A DNA stretch of 64,000 bases from DASRHT01 sp035650355 (GCA_035650355.1 DASRHT010000090.1:16463-80462); one strand, 5' to 3'; shown: positions 6,656 through 16,067, counted from the stretch's first letter. The notes: generated from the letters alone by a model not told the origin. Program-made: numbers and translations.

Positions 6656-9610
6656 CTACTGACCATCATCTAGCCATACGCGGCGGGCACGCTGACCTCT
6701 CACATCTGGTTCTACCTCCACTAACACACGTTGACCCTCGGCAAGTTGTGGAAGAAGGGACGGGTCTACATGATTTTCGCCAAAGTAAATGTCTATAGAT
6801 GCGCCATCGGGCAGAATAAAACCATAGAAATAATCAGACTTATAAATGATTCGTTTGATACGCCCCCTTTGGATGTCGCACTCCTGGTTGGGCATGACGT
6901 TCACAGCAGGTGACTTTGTGGAGAGTTGGCTTTTCAGCTTCACAAGTTTGGCGTCGCCAGGTACAATTTTGAGGGCTCGTTCGCAGTGCTCGCGGGCCTC
7001 TTTTTCCTGGCCCAACATCTTCAATGCACGGACAAGCGTGGGCGTAACTTTGCGCAAGTCCGCAGGGCTTCTTAGCTTTTCGCTGAGGACAAAACTCATC
7101 TTCAATTTCTCGCTTGCCTGGGCGGAAAGCCGGGCGTCCAGTAAAGCTCTACCCCAGGCGCTCAACACCATAACTCGTCCCGGGTCGTCATCTGATCCTT
7201 GCCGCATATCATAGCTACGCTGGAAATCCTGTATGGCTTCATCCAGTTTCCCCTGGCGCTGGTACACTCCTCCCCGCGAGTTGTAGACCATAGCTTGCCC
7301 AAGCTGGTCTTTTAGCACGACGAGGATATCCAGACTCTGCTGCAATACCTTGATCGCTTCGGCGAACTTGCCCTGTTCCCTATACACCAGCCCCAGCGAG
7401 TGCAATACCTGCGCCTCTCCATGTTTATCCTTACTGCGCAGGCTCAGACTCTGCCGGTAAGCATCAGCAGCAGCATCTAACTTGCCCTGCCGCTTGTAGA
7501 GGTGTCCTAACGAATGCAACACCATCGCCTGCCCAAACTGATTGCCCAGTTTCTTTTCAAGGTCGAGGCTCTGTTGAAAGACGTTGACTGCTTTATCGTA
7601 CTCGCCCTGGCGTCGATAGATATTCCCCAATGACTCGAGTACTTCTGCTCTGTGCTTGGGTGTCTCTTGACCAAGCTCTAAGCTTTGCTCAAAAGCGGCT
7701 TTAGCTTCATCCAGTCTTCCCTGTCGTAGATAAACGCTCCCTAAGGAATGGAGGACCTTGGCCTGCCCAAGAGGAGTGCCATGTTCCTTTTCAATCGTAA
7801 GGCCCTGTTGAAGAGCTTTGACCGCTTCATCGTACTTCCCCTGGCGTTGATAGACGCCACCCAGAGAGGTCAGCGCCATTGCTACCGCGCGCTGGCGCTC
7901 TCGTACATTTTCAATGCGCAATGCAGCAACTTTGCTCTCCTGTAATGAGTTTTCAGCCTCTTCAAATCTCGCCAGTAACACATAAAATTGCGCTTGTTGG
8001 AGCAGACAATGAGCAATACGATAGTGGTCATTCTTTGCACGGGCAACTTGTAGAAATGCGCTGATGAGCTCAAGCGCCCGCGTCCAGTATCCTCTCGCCT
8101 GAAAAAACCTTTCCAAAGAAAGATAAAAGGCATTGGCAGCGCTGAGATCAGTGATTAGGAGCCGCTGAGCAGTCAAAAGTAATGCGTTCAATTCTGTTTC
8201 TAAGGCATCCATACTCTCAGGAGAGAAGCCACGATGCTTCTCGGCATATTTCATAAAATAGTCGGTATGCCGCTGCTCAGCAGTAGTCAGCAGGTCCAAC
8301 TTTTCTGCCTGTTCTCGCGCGAATAAAAAAAGGAGAGGGTGTAAGGTGAACCATCCTGCTTTTGCACCCGGCTTGACAAGGGAAAGGCTGTACAAACGCC
8401 CTAATCCACGACTGACGCTCACTGCATCCAGACCACTGACCTCCTGAGCTGTCTGTTGAGCAAATCCTTCCGGCGCACAGGCGCCCAGACAGGCAAAAAG
8501 GAGAAGCTTCTCCTGCTCCTGTTTTAGCTGTAAGAAATCCAGGCTCAACTGGAAAGAGGCGCGAATGTTTAAATCGGGATTGTTCGGATCGTACAATTGC
8601 GATAATCGGGTTCTCTTGTCCTCCAGGAGCCTGACATAGTCGGTTAACGGGGTAAATGGCTCCAGAAAAAGTGTGCTGCCCAGCATATCAAGGGCAAGAG
8701 GCAAACCACCTACTAAATTATGAACAGCCTCTACTGCTTCCGGCTCGTCTATGACCCGCCGATCACCCTCTCCAAGCCTCTTGATCAAAAAGTCACGCGT
8801 ATCCTGCAAGGTGAATCCCTCCAGGTCAATGAAGGCGCCCGGCGGAATACGAAAACTTGCTAACAACCCGCGATTACGAGTGGTGACAATGACAGCACAT
8901 TGTTTCCCTCCCGGATGTAATTCACTCACCACTGCCTCATCCGCGTTATCAAAGATGAGCAAGGCTCTCCTCTGACCAAAGACCGATTGCATGATCTGAG
9001 AAGCGCTCGCCTTACTACTCGGATCAATTTCCTCCCTGACCTCACGAGCAAAGTTGCGCGCAAGTGTGTCGATTGGTGCGTTATCAACGCGCAAGCCAAT
9101 AACACCGTCTGGGAAATAATGCCCGTAGTGCGTGGCGAAATGAAAGGCAAGCATGGATTTTCCCATACCACCCGTGCCAGCTACTCCAACGATGCCTGCC
9201 AGCCGTGGGCCATCAGGATGAATCAGCAGGGCGGCCAGTTTTTCGAGTTCGGCTGCGCGTCCTGTAAAAAACGGCGTATCCACCTGTGGAAGAACAATAT
9301 GTGGAGATAGCGAGTCGGACCGTTGTGAACTTCCTGGGGAGGGTGTCTGCGATGCCGTTGGATCAATCAGTGCAAGAATAAGCTGTTTCTCAATGAACTG
9401 GACTCCGCTGGCATTAATCGCGCTGACCAGGTCGGCTTGAATTGCTCCCAGCGCATTGCCAGGCTGAGTCTGTAGTTGTGCTAAGTATGCGGCAACCAGC
9501 TCTGCAACCCGGTCCGATTTCGTTCCCTCTGGAGGTTTGTCTGTTTGAGCTTGAAATTGTGCCAGGAGTTGATGGATCGTTTTTTCCTCAGAATCGCTTT
9601 GCTTTTCCAC
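6656..9610 (-). CDS. STAND NTPase with TPR repeats and C-terminal cold-shock-like domain
   Basis: 984 residues. Residues 1-85 are a small helical domain in the usual place of an effector-associated domain. About 105-420 is an NB-ARC-type STAND NTPase: Walker A AGTGGMGKS (Lys151), Walker B RRALLIFDNAD, and GGLPLAL. About 520-900 holds tandem tetratricopeptide repeats such as LGGVYQRQGKYDEAVKALQQ. Residues 913-984 resemble a cold-shock/OB domain (RGRIKRIIYKSDYFYGFI, IDIYF, RGQRARRVWL). STAND proteins oligomerise on sensing a ligand, and a nucleic-acid-binding OB end is an unusual sensor addition. It follows a small gene by 34 nt on the same strand, so they are probably co-transcribed. No DNA-binding SARP domain is present. 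Confidence 0.87.
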   Translation of the reverse strand: MEKQSDSEEKTIHQLLAQFQAQTDKPPEGTKSDRVAELVAAYLAQLQTQPGNALGAIQADLVSAINASGVQFIEKQLILALIDPTASQTPSPGSSQRSDSLSPHIVLPQVDTPFFTGRAAELEKLAALLIHPDGPRLAGIVGVAGTGGMGKSMLAFHFATHYGHYFPDGVIGLRVDNAPIDTLARNFAREVREEIDPSSKASASQIMQSVFGQRRALLIFDNADEAVVSELHPGGKQCAVIVTTRNRGLLASFRIPPGAFIDLEGFTLQDTRDFLIKRLGEGDRRVIDEPEAVEAVHNLVGGLPLALDMLGSTLFLEPFTPLTDYVRLLEDKRTRLSQLYDPNNPDLNIRASFQLSLDFLQLKQEQEKLLLFACLGACAPEGFAQQTAQEVSGLDAVSVSRGLGRLYSLSLVKPGAKAGWFTLHPLLFLFAREQAEKLDLLTTAEQRHTDYFMKYAEKHRGFSPESMDALETELNALLLTAQRLLITDLSAANAFYLSLERFFQARGYWTRALELISAFLQVARAKNDHYRIAHCLLQQAQFYVLLARFEEAENSLQESKVAALRIENVRERQRAVAMALTSLGGVYQRQGKYDEAVKALQQGLTIEKEHGTPLGQAKVLHSLGSVYLRQGRLDEAKAAFEQSLELGQETPKHRAEVLESLGNIYRRQGEYDKAVNVFQQSLDLEKKLGNQFGQAMVLHSLGHLYKRQGKLDAAADAYRQSLSLRSKDKHGEAQVLHSLGLVYREQGKFAEAIKVLQQSLDILVVLKDQLGQAMVYNSRGGVYQRQGKLDEAIQDFQRSYDMRQGSDDDPGRVMVLSAWGRALLDARLSAQASEKLKMSFVLSEKLRSPADLRKVTPTLVRALKMLGQEKEAREHCERALKIVPGDAKLVKLKSQLSTKSPAVNVMPNQECDIQRGRIKRIIYKSDYFYGFILPDGASIDIYFGENHVDPSLLPQLAEGQRVLVEVEPDVRGQRARRVWLDDGQ

Positions 9611-9644
9611 TTCCTGCTACTCGCCCCCTTCCGTGCATCTTTGC

Positions 9645-10166
9645 TCAAAGCCCAAAAAGATGTTGCGCTACCTGCCAAACAGTAGCTACAGTGGTGGCCA
9701 ACTTGATGATTTGCGCGCCAAGTTTCCCTGCCGCGGCAGCCGCTTGCGCACATTTTGTCAGGACGCTATTTGCTTCATCCAGCTTGCGAACTACCCGGTC
9801 GCCCCGTGGTTGTGCCTTAGCAAGTTCGGTTTCAGCAGCTTCCAGGCTTTTCCTGGCATCATCGGCATCATCAGCATCCGGTATCTCTTGCGCTTCGATG
9901 GCTTTTTCTACTTTCTCACGCAAGGCAGCCAGTTCACGCCGGAGATCGTTTGTGTCAGGATGAGCGGGGTTCAGATATTGCAGAAGGCCGAGATTTTTTG
10001 CGCTGATGTCATCTGCGCTAATCTTGCCAAGCCGGAGCTCCTTTGCTGCTCGCAGAAACAATGCAGCCTGTTCCGCATCTGCTCCCTGTATTTGTATTGC
10101 ACCAACATTGTCCGCCTGAATACGTTTGGCATGGATACTTCCCAGAACCTGATCATCACTATCCAT
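9645..10166 (-). CDS. Hypothetical protein upstream of the STAND gene
   Basis: 173 residues. The N-terminus (1-35) has a short repetitive solenoid-like pattern, IHAKRIQADNVGAIQIQGAD. A highly charged coiled-coil region follows (about 75-130, REKVEKAIEAQEIPDADDADDARKSLEAAE). The end is an Ala-rich helix finishing in a hydrophobic segment, IIKLATTVATVWQVAQHLFGL, which could insert in or bind a membrane. It is the first gene of a two-gene operon with the STAND NTPase. I do not recognise the family; a role as the effector or sensor partner of the STAND protein is inference from linkage. Confidence 0.7.
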   Translation of the reverse strand: MDSDDQVLGSIHAKRIQADNVGAIQIQGADAEQAALFLRAAKELRLGKISADDISAKNLGLLQYLNPAHPDTNDLRRELAALREKVEKAIEAQEIPDADDADDARKSLEAAETELAKAQPRGDRVVRKLDEANSVLTKCAQAAAAAGKLGAQIIKLATTVATVWQVAQHLFGL

Positions 10167-10271
10167 AGGAGACCTTCTTTTTCAAAAGATTTATAATCCT
10201 CTTCAATAGAAGAGTTGCTTGAGAATATCATAACATTTCATACTGAACAAGGCAAGAAGTGGAGCAGCAGC

Positions 10272-10350
10272 GGTTCCACCAAATATTAGATGCTGAGGAT
10301 TGAAAAAAGAATGGGAAGGTGCTGCCCAGCGCCCTTTAGTTGGTGGAACC
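10272..10350. repeat. Perfect 11-bp inverted repeat framing 57 bp, between divergent genes
   Basis: GGTTCCACCAA (10272-10282) and TTGGTGGAACC (10340-10350). It lies between the STAND operon start and the promoter at 10371. The rest of the 10167-10609 gap holds that promoter and a 5' leader of about 200 nt; I see no gene in it. Confidence 0.7.
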
Positions 10351-10370
10351 GGTACCTCCCGATTGTACGC

Positions 10371-10399
10371 TTGACTTTTTTTACGTCACATGGTACAGT
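10371..10399 (+). promoter_or_regulatory. Predicted sigma-70 promoter for the PH-like membrane protein
   Basis: TTGACT (10371-10376), exactly 17 nt, TACAGT (10394-10399). It is followed by an unusually long leader of about 200 nt before the ATG at 10610. Confidence 0.65.
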
Positions 10400-10609
10400 T
10401 GCGCCATAAAAATGACGCTTCTTTCAGCGAAATTCGGTTCAATCAATGTTCGGTGTGACAACCAGTCAAACAAATCTTCTAATATATCCCCTTGATGTGA
10501 TAGGGATACCCGTAACGTAAGCCGATGCTTCAGCATAACGCCGCCTGGACTGTTGGCTCTTGATTCTCTATAGGCACTTATTGATGAATTTTTAAGGGGT
10601 AAAGCATTC

Positions 10610-11404
10610 ATGGAACAACAATTACGCGCATTGCAACAGCCTTCGCCGGAGGCGCAGCAGTTTGCCGCCACCTATCAGCTAGGCACACCGCAGGCCGAGT
10701 ATAAGGTGGGCTTCAAGAAAGTAAGGACGATCATCGCAGTTATTATATGCGTCGTCCTGGGGGGAGTTTTTGGAGCTGCCGCCGTGAGTTCTTCTGAGAC
10801 GCAGTTCGTCTTCTCCATTCTTAGCGTGGCCTTCACCGCCATAGCCCTCTATTATATTTTCACGCCGGTGATCTATCGTTCATGGCATGTTTACGTCTGC
10901 AGCGATGGCTTTATCTCCACACGAGGCGACAAGGTTGAGCCGTTTCGCTGGGATCAGATTGAGGCCATGTGGAGGTCAGTCACGAAACACTACACCAACG
11001 GCATCTATACCGGCACCACCCATGTCTACACGGTGCGCAGTAGCGATGGTCGTCAGGTGGTTTTCAATGACAGGTTCAGCAACGTTGAGCAACTGGGCGA
11101 CACCATCAGCCGTCAGGTTACCAATCGGCTGCTGCCGCAGGTCATCCAAGCCTATCAAGCGGGCAACACTATTACTTTTGGCCCGCTGAGCATCAGCAAG
11201 CAGGGTGTCAGCAACGGCAAAGAGTTGCTGCCGTGGAGCCAGATCAAAGAAATGGGCGTGAACCGGGGCGTGGTCACGGTGAAGAAAGAGGGCAAGTGGC
11301 TGAGCTGGTCTGCGGTGATGGCGGCCAAAGTGCCCAACATCTTCGTCTTTATGGCCCTGGTCAACTACGTTTTAAATTCAGTATCCTCAGGAGGATCGAG
11401 CTAG
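10610..11404 (+). CDS. Membrane protein with PH-like domains (DUF6585-type)
   Basis: 264 residues. Two transmembrane segments near the N-terminus (about 38-58 and 66-88) are followed by a cytoplasmic beta-rich part. This contains two related halves, HVYVCSDGFISTRGDKVEPFRWDQI and ITFGPLSISKQGVSNGKELLPWSQI, as expected for paired PH-like or DUF6585 folds. The ATG has AAGGGG upstream. It stands alone between the STAND operon and a large repeat. No catalytic motif; its role is unknown. Confidence 0.8.
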   Translation: MEQQLRALQQPSPEAQQFAATYQLGTPQAEYKVGFKKVRTIIAVIICVVLGGVFGAAAVSSSETQFVFSILSVAFTAIALYYIFTPVIYRSWHVYVCSDGFISTRGDKVEPFRWDQIEAMWRSVTKHYTNGIYTGTTHVYTVRSSDGRQVVFNDRFSNVEQLGDTISRQVTNRLLPQVIQAYQAGNTITFGPLSISKQGVSNGKELLPWSQIKEMGVNRGVVTVKKEGKWLSWSAVMAAKVPNIFVFMALVNYVLNSVSSGGSS

Positions 11405-11478
11405 CCACGCCCTCTCGCCCCCTTTGAGGGATACTATATCTGCCATATCTGAGGACGTCAAGTAGCAAAGCATTAAGA

Positions 11479-11656
11479 CAGGGCTTTTCCGTGTTCGTCA
11501 TGCTCGCAGGGCGAAGCCCTGCTCGCAAGGGGAGAGAGGTGCCGGCAACGCCGCGTCGCGGCGTTGCCGGCACCTCTCTCCCCTTGCTCTGCGCCCCGTT
11601 GGGGGCGCGAACCCAGGCAGCAGGAGTCAGAGGAGAGGAAAACGGAAAAGCCCTGG
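11479..11656. repeat. Dispersed palindromic repeat, family R1, full copy B
   Basis: Outer inverted repeat CAGGGCTTTTCCGT / ACGGAAAAGCCCTG, side hairpins, and a central perfect 30-bp stem with a GTC loop (arms 11525-11554 and 11558-11587, variable segment GCCGGCAACG). It explains the gene-free stretch 11405-11737. Confidence 0.93.
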
Positions 11657-11737
11657 CATTAAGAAGTCCGCCCCAGGTTCATCAAAGAGAGGGGAGATTG
11701 ATGAACGTCTGGGGCGGATCATGCTGGAGCCACACGG

Positions 11738-12181
11738 TCAGATTTTGTCTAGCGCCGGTACCCTGAACGCCTCCCGCACATCATGATCAGCCAGGAAGTA
11801 TACCAGGATCACCACCGGAAGGATCATGTTGATCAGAAAGCTCGTCCAGTTAAAGTATCCTTGTGACCAGCTAACAATGGCGAGCACGAGATTCAAAACT
11901 TCGATGATTATGACTGCCAGGTAGGCCCGGCGCTGCAGCGTCCACAGTCCCCATGCAAAGAAGAGCTGGAGCAACCCGATGATTAAGCCAAACAGGCCAT
12001 ACCAGATGGCCCATCCACGGAGGTACCCAGGAAGATGAAATCCAAAAACGCCAACGCCGAAGAACCATGAGAAGGCCGAGATCAGGGTGAAGATACCGGC
12101 TATCGCGACCAGCACAGCGATAATGGTCACTCCGAGAGGGCGCTTGCGTGTGACATCCGCCATCATATTATCTAGATCCAT
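11738..12181 (-). CDS. Small integral membrane protein
   Basis: 147 residues with four hydrophobic helices (about 17-41, 52-78, 88-108, 117-133). The pattern GVTIIAVLVAIAGIFTLI followed by Gly/Trp-rich helices is typical of small DUF2127-like membrane proteins. ATG 12181 has AGAGGAG five bases upstream. No catalytic residues are apparent; function unknown. Confidence 0.75.
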   Translation of the reverse strand: MDLDNMMADVTRKRPLGVTIIAVLVAIAGIFTLISAFSWFFGVGVFGFHLPGYLRGWAIWYGLFGLIIGLLQLFFAWGLWTLQRRAYLAVIIIEVLNLVLAIVSWSQGYFNWTSFLINMILPVVILVYFLADHDVREAFRVPALDKI

Positions 12182-12215
12182 AACGACTCCTCTGCATGTG
12201 GTACTTCGACTCCGC

Positions 12216-12335
12216 CCGCCGTAGGGGCAGGGCTTGCCCCTGCCCTGCTAGACGCGGTGGCTCCCCGCTTCATCGTGGGAGCGTTGGCGGGCGGAATTGC
12301 AAGATATCCCTTGCGGTTGCCCTGTAGCGCGGAAC
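12216..12335. repeat. Cluster of dispersed short repeats (families R2 and R3)
   Basis: Contains the R2 hairpin GTAGGGGCAGGGCTTGCCCC (from 12221), an R3-type CTCCCCGCTTCATCGTGGGAG (12260-12280) and CCCTTGCGGTTGCCCTG. It fills the gap between the membrane protein and the M42 peptidase; no gene is seen in 12182-12472. Confidence 0.75.
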
Positions 12336-12472
12336 ATTTCAAATTACATCCGCGTACCTAGACGGTTGTTACCTGTCTTGCGAGGAGTATAGAGCCACCC
12401 CACTCTACATGTCATCCTCCCACCGAGCGATTTTCTCTTCATCCGACAGGAGGATGATTTGTATGGATGCGC

Positions 12473-13564
12473 TCAATCGAGGAATGCGAGCTGCTGCTTC
12501 GTCGGCGGGTGCGAGACCAGCTCCTGCGCAACCGCCAGCGCCGCCGCGAGGTCCCTCAGGTCCAGCAGTTCGACGGGCGAGTGCGAGTAGCGCCTGGGAA
12601 GCTTGAGTTCCAGGGTCGCGATCCCCCCTGCCACCAGGTGGGCTGCCGCTGCATCGGTCACGCCGCCATTGGTGGCTGCGAGCTGATATGGCACGTCCGC
12701 ACGCTCGGCTGCGGCGATGGTGACGTCGCGCACGGCGCGCGATAGCAGATAACCGCGCCCGCCGGATGAGGACGACGGTGTAATAAGTACTCCCTGCCCG
12801 ATGCGAGACGTATAATGCATATGGCGCGTATCGGGCGTGCCAGCCGCGGGAAAAGTATCGATCACGATAGCCAGATCGGGCTGCAAACGGGTGAAGGCAA
12901 CCGTGGCCCCGCGCAGTCCCACTTCTTCCTGCACCGCGACCAGGGCGGTGAGACGACACGGGAGGTCACGATCCTTGAAGTGGCGCAGCAGGTGGAGCAG
13001 CAGCACACAACTGGCCCGATTGTCGATGCCCTTGCCCGCAACTCGCGTACCGGCCAGCGTGCGCAACTCGGAGATGACCACCACCGGATCGCCCACGCGC
13101 ACCCCGAGCTGCTCGACCTCGGCTGCGCTATCCACGCCAAGATCAATGTACAGGTCCGTCATCGCCACGCCTCGACCCTGCTCGGAAGCAGGCGTCAGGT
13201 GGCCGGAGCGGGCGCCAATCACGCCGGGCTGTCCATTGACCCAGACCGCACGCCCTTCCAGCAAGCGTGCCTGCACTCCGCCAAGCGGTAGCAGGCGCAG
13301 GAAACCTTCCGGTTCGATGCTGGCGACCATCGCGCCAATCTCGTCCGAGTGCGCCTCCACTACAATATGTGGCGCGTCCGCCGGCCCTTCGCGGGTGGCA
13401 GTTAAATTCCCCATCTGATCGACCTCTACCGTGTCGGCCAGCGGCGTAAATAATTCGCGCAGTCGTGCGACGACTGGTTGTTCTGCGCCCGAAGGGGCAT
13501 GCAATGCAGTCAATTCCGCCAGGTCCGCCCGCAAAGCTTCGAGTAGTGTGTGATCCTGTTGCAT
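12473..13564 (-). CDS. M42-family metallo-aminopeptidase
   Basis: 363 residues, normal for M42 glutamyl/deblocking aminopeptidases, which form cytoplasmic tetrahedral 12-mers that trim peptides. The expected dinuclear metal ligands are visible: His in VEAHSDEIG, Asp in GKGIDNRAS, the Glu pair in AVQEEVGLRG, Asp in VIDTFPA, and His in PRRYSHSPVEL. The SDEIGA Asp is the second motif acid. No signal peptide. It stands alone between repeats and a small SRPBCC gene. Confidence 0.93.
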   Translation of the reverse strand: MQQDHTLLEALRADLAELTALHAPSGAEQPVVARLRELFTPLADTVEVDQMGNLTATREGPADAPHIVVEAHSDEIGAMVASIEPEGFLRLLPLGGVQARLLEGRAVWVNGQPGVIGARSGHLTPASEQGRGVAMTDLYIDLGVDSAAEVEQLGVRVGDPVVVISELRTLAGTRVAGKGIDNRASCVLLLHLLRHFKDRDLPCRLTALVAVQEEVGLRGATVAFTRLQPDLAIVIDTFPAAGTPDTRHMHYTSRIGQGVLITPSSSSGGRGYLLSRAVRDVTIAAAERADVPYQLAATNGGVTDAAAAHLVAGGIATLELKLPRRYSHSPVELLDLRDLAAALAVAQELVSHPPTKQQLAFLD

Positions 13565-13697
13565 TCTCGCTTCATAACCTCCTGATGGCTGTAAATTCTA
13601 GCTCAGTTTCTAGTATGCATGCTCAGAAGGCGAGAAGGCAAGAAGCAAGTTGAATACACGCCGCATCACCCAGCGCTGGAACATCCACCGAATGGGT

Positions 13698-14156
13698 CTA
13701 TTGTGCTGGCGCTTCAACTGCCTGCTGCAAGCAGGCGAGGAAATGCGTCCAGCCAGTAAGATGTTGCTCAATACGCACTTCTTGCTCTTCCGGCGTAAGG
13801 TCATACGGCTTATGCGTGAGGTGTAGACGCGTGCCTCCGCTCGTCAGCGGCTCTAAGACAAGCGTGACTTCCCGCGTTCTCATCTCCTGCGGGTCATGGT
13901 CCCAGCGCCACGTAAAGCCAAGCCGTTTTGTCGGCTCGAAGTGCGTATAATGTCCGCGAAGATGCCAGTTTCTCCCAGGCCAGCTCAAGTGATAGGTTCC
14001 GCCAACTTCTGGCTGAATTTCTGCCTCCGGCGGCCACCATTGTTGCAACAGCGCCGGTTCCGTCCAGTAAGCAAAAAGGGTAGCAGGCTCGGTGGAAGGA
14101 AAGTCCGCCTCCACTAGAAGGATATCAAGGTCAGAAGGTTGCTGGATTACTGCCAT
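13698..14156 (-). CDS. SRPBCC / AHSA1-like domain protein
   Basis: 152 residues from ATG 14156, which has GGAGGA at a good distance; an upstream TTG at 14174 is less likely. AHSA1 fold signs: FPSTEPATLFAYWTEPALLQQWWPPEAEI at the start, then TYHLSW, GHYTHFEPTKRLGFTW and a C-terminal helix ending HFLACLQQAVE. These proteins form a hydrophobic ligand pocket and are often of unknown ligand. Lone gene. Confidence 0.85.
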   Translation of the reverse strand: MAVIQQPSDLDILLVEADFPSTEPATLFAYWTEPALLQQWWPPEAEIQPEVGGTYHLSWPGRNWHLRGHYTHFEPTKRLGFTWRWDHDPQEMRTREVTLVLEPLTSGGTRLHLTHKPYDLTPEEQEVRIEQHLTGWTHFLACLQQAVEAPAQ

Positions 14157-14214
14157 ACGAGTTGTCTCCTCCAAATGATTATGTACAGGTGATTAACTGT
14201 GCAGCAGAACGCCG

Positions 14215-14922
14215 CTACAATGCTATGATGCGAAAATCTTTGACGGCGATAATCGCCCCGGAGCCGGTGATCCCGATGGGACCTGTCGAGAGCACAGGCG
14301 TGACGGTAGTACTGGCTGAACTTACCTCCGAGCCGTCAACGAGGAAGCTTGCCAGCGTATCTTGCACCTCGATACGATATGTATGCCAGTTATCGTGAGG
14401 CTCGTAATCTCTAGGGAGTCCATCGCCCCGCGCCATCGAGGAAAAGGGGTCAATGCGGATCTGGACCTGGGGATGTTGTCCATTAGGTTTTGGCCCTGGC
14501 TCCATGAACCTGTTCACACCGGCTTGAAATCCATCCTGTCCTGATGCACTCTGAGCAAAGATGCTAAAATAGCCGCTGGCAGGGTGAAAGAGCTGGCCAA
14601 TCTGAATCTGTACCTCTATTGCGTAATTGTGGACAACAGGTTGATAGGGCGCCATGATGGTAAAGGTGCCATCTTGCGTTGTCTCAAGCTGCTCCTGCAC
14701 GCTCCTCCATCCTGATCCCTGCCAGCCATTAAGGCCATGTGACCAGTCGGCCTGATAGAGGACCGTCCCGGCCTTAACCAGCGGAGTTGGGGTTGGCGTG
14801 GGCTGTGGCGTGGGCGAGGCCATAAGCGGCGTGGTCGGGCTTGTTGAACAGGCGGCTAGAAACAAGAGTAGACAAAGTGTTGGCATCAGGGCATTCATTG
14901 CCCTAGAGCAAGTCGCTTTCAT
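14215..14922 (-). CDS. Lipoprotein with LamG/concanavalin-like domain
   Basis: 235 residues. Signal peptide with lipobox LAAC (Cys25), then a Pro/Thr-rich spacer PTPQPTPTPTPL. The remaining domain of about 185 residues opens YQADWSHGLNGWQGSGW and ends IGITGSGAIIAVKDFRI, a jelly-roll pattern seen in DUF1080/LamG-like carbohydrate-binding domains. Expected to be anchored on the outer face of the membrane. The C-terminal pattern resembles that of the 450-residue protein at 40619-41971. Ligand unknown. Confidence 0.8.
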   Translation of the reverse strand: MKATCSRAMNALMPTLCLLLFLAACSTSPTTPLMASPTPQPTPTPTPLVKAGTVLYQADWSHGLNGWQGSGWRSVQEQLETTQDGTFTIMAPYQPVVHNYAIEVQIQIGQLFHPASGYFSIFAQSASGQDGFQAGVNRFMEPGPKPNGQHPQVQIRIDPFSSMARGDGLPRDYEPHDNWHTYRIEVQDTLASFLVDGSEVSSASTTVTPVLSTGPIGITGSGAIIAVKDFRIIAL

Positions 14923-15089
14923 TAATCCTCCAGAACGCTTTCAGGTTTTTAGTTCCTCAATAAAAAACCATATTGTTTTGTTACAAGCAATCATTCACAT
15001 TTAAAGATATTACGCTCTGGAGAATCCTTTTCTCACCTATCTTGTAATCCTGTCAGCGTCTTCAATAAATTCGCCGTAACGCCAAAATG

Positions 15090-15200
15090 TCGCTAAATTG
15101 CCGTAGGGACGTGCTAAAGCGGGTCGGTACGGTATGGGGGAAATATGAGGAAGTCGGCGAAGGCAAGTAGGGCAAGCCTCGCGCTTGCCCCTACTGATTT
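15090..15200. repeat. Dispersed short repeats (R2/R4 type)
   Basis: CCGTAGGGACGTGCTAAAGC resembles the GACGGGCGCTAAAGCGGACG module at 49731 and 20640. It is followed by GGCAAGCCTCGCGCTTGCCC. No gene is seen in 14923-15208. Confidence 0.55.
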
Positions 15201-15208
15201 AGTGAATG

Positions 15209-15793
15209 TTATACCGATGGTCGTTTGATGACCGTATTTTGTGTGACCACGAAAGCTTTGCCGTTCCATTGGTAGCTGGTCTTGACGAATAGATCGGGGC
15301 AGCAGCGAGGAGTGCCTGGGGAGTAGCCATCGCCCTCTAAGTGGAGTGCCTCGTTGCTGATCGTAATCCTGGTCACGTTGTCAATCGCGCCTCTGGCATC
15401 CGGCAGAGGCAGATCGCCGATCAGGCGCACATGGGCAGCATCGCCCGTATAGACAAAGACACGCACTCCTGTGGCGTCCGCCGCGGTACACTGGTAAGGC
15501 ACTACCGCCTCCAGTTCGCCATCGCGCGTCAGGTCTCCATATTTAGGTGTGTAGACATAAAAGTGGACATGGCCATTAACCGCTTGCCCGTTCTTCGCGT
15601 GAAATGGCTGTGTATTCTGGTAGCACGAACTAAAATATGTGAAGTTGGCCCAATCCACGCTCGTGAGCGACTTTTGGGAGAGCGGAGTTGCTTTTGTCTG
15701 CACAGGAGATGACTGTGAGGGGCTGCATCCCAGCAAGCAAATTTGCAGCAGTCCTCCCAGGACGATCAGAACATAACACACCCATTTCCTCAT
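15209..15793 (-). CDS. Putative lipoprotein of unknown function
   Basis: 194 residues. Signal peptide with lipobox LLGC (Cys23), a Ser/Gln-rich tether, then a domain with DLTRDGELEAVVPYQCTAADATGVRVFVYTG. That pattern resembles integrin/FG-GAP-type or LppP-like lipoproteins of Gram-positive bacteria. Cys pairs at SSCYQ, YQCTA and PRCCPD may form disulfides. ATG at 15793. It faces the same way as the lipoprotein at 14215 but is 286 nt away. Function unknown. Confidence 0.72.
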   Translation of the reverse strand: MRKWVCYVLIVLGGLLQICLLGCSPSQSSPVQTKATPLSQKSLTSVDWANFTYFSSCYQNTQPFHAKNGQAVNGHVHFYVYTPKYGDLTRDGELEAVVPYQCTAADATGVRVFVYTGDAAHVRLIGDLPLPDARGAIDNVTRITISNEALHLEGDGYSPGTPRCCPDLFVKTSYQWNGKAFVVTQNTVIKRPSV

Positions 15794-16067
15794 AGTCTCC
15801 CCCCTTTCAGGGAAACAACCAGAACCACCCGGCGGGTGCAGAGCCAGCCATGCAAAGGCCAGCCCTATCCTTCTATCCAGCCGATCAACGCTGCTGACGC
15901 ATTGTAGCTCCCCGATTGATCGTGGGAGCGCTCAGATCGGCTGCAAAGAAGGCCCTTACTGAGAGACACGCGGCAATAGGGAGGGAAGTGACAATCGTAA
16001 ACATGATGCAAATTCCCTCCCATATCATACTATGCGCTAAAATCCATTTTTCTGCCGAGAGAGAGGC

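Noticed and set aside
11479..11656. CRISPR array or insertion sequence
   Set aside because: No regular direct repeats with spacers and no transposase frame; the structure is a single branched palindrome repeated elsewhere.
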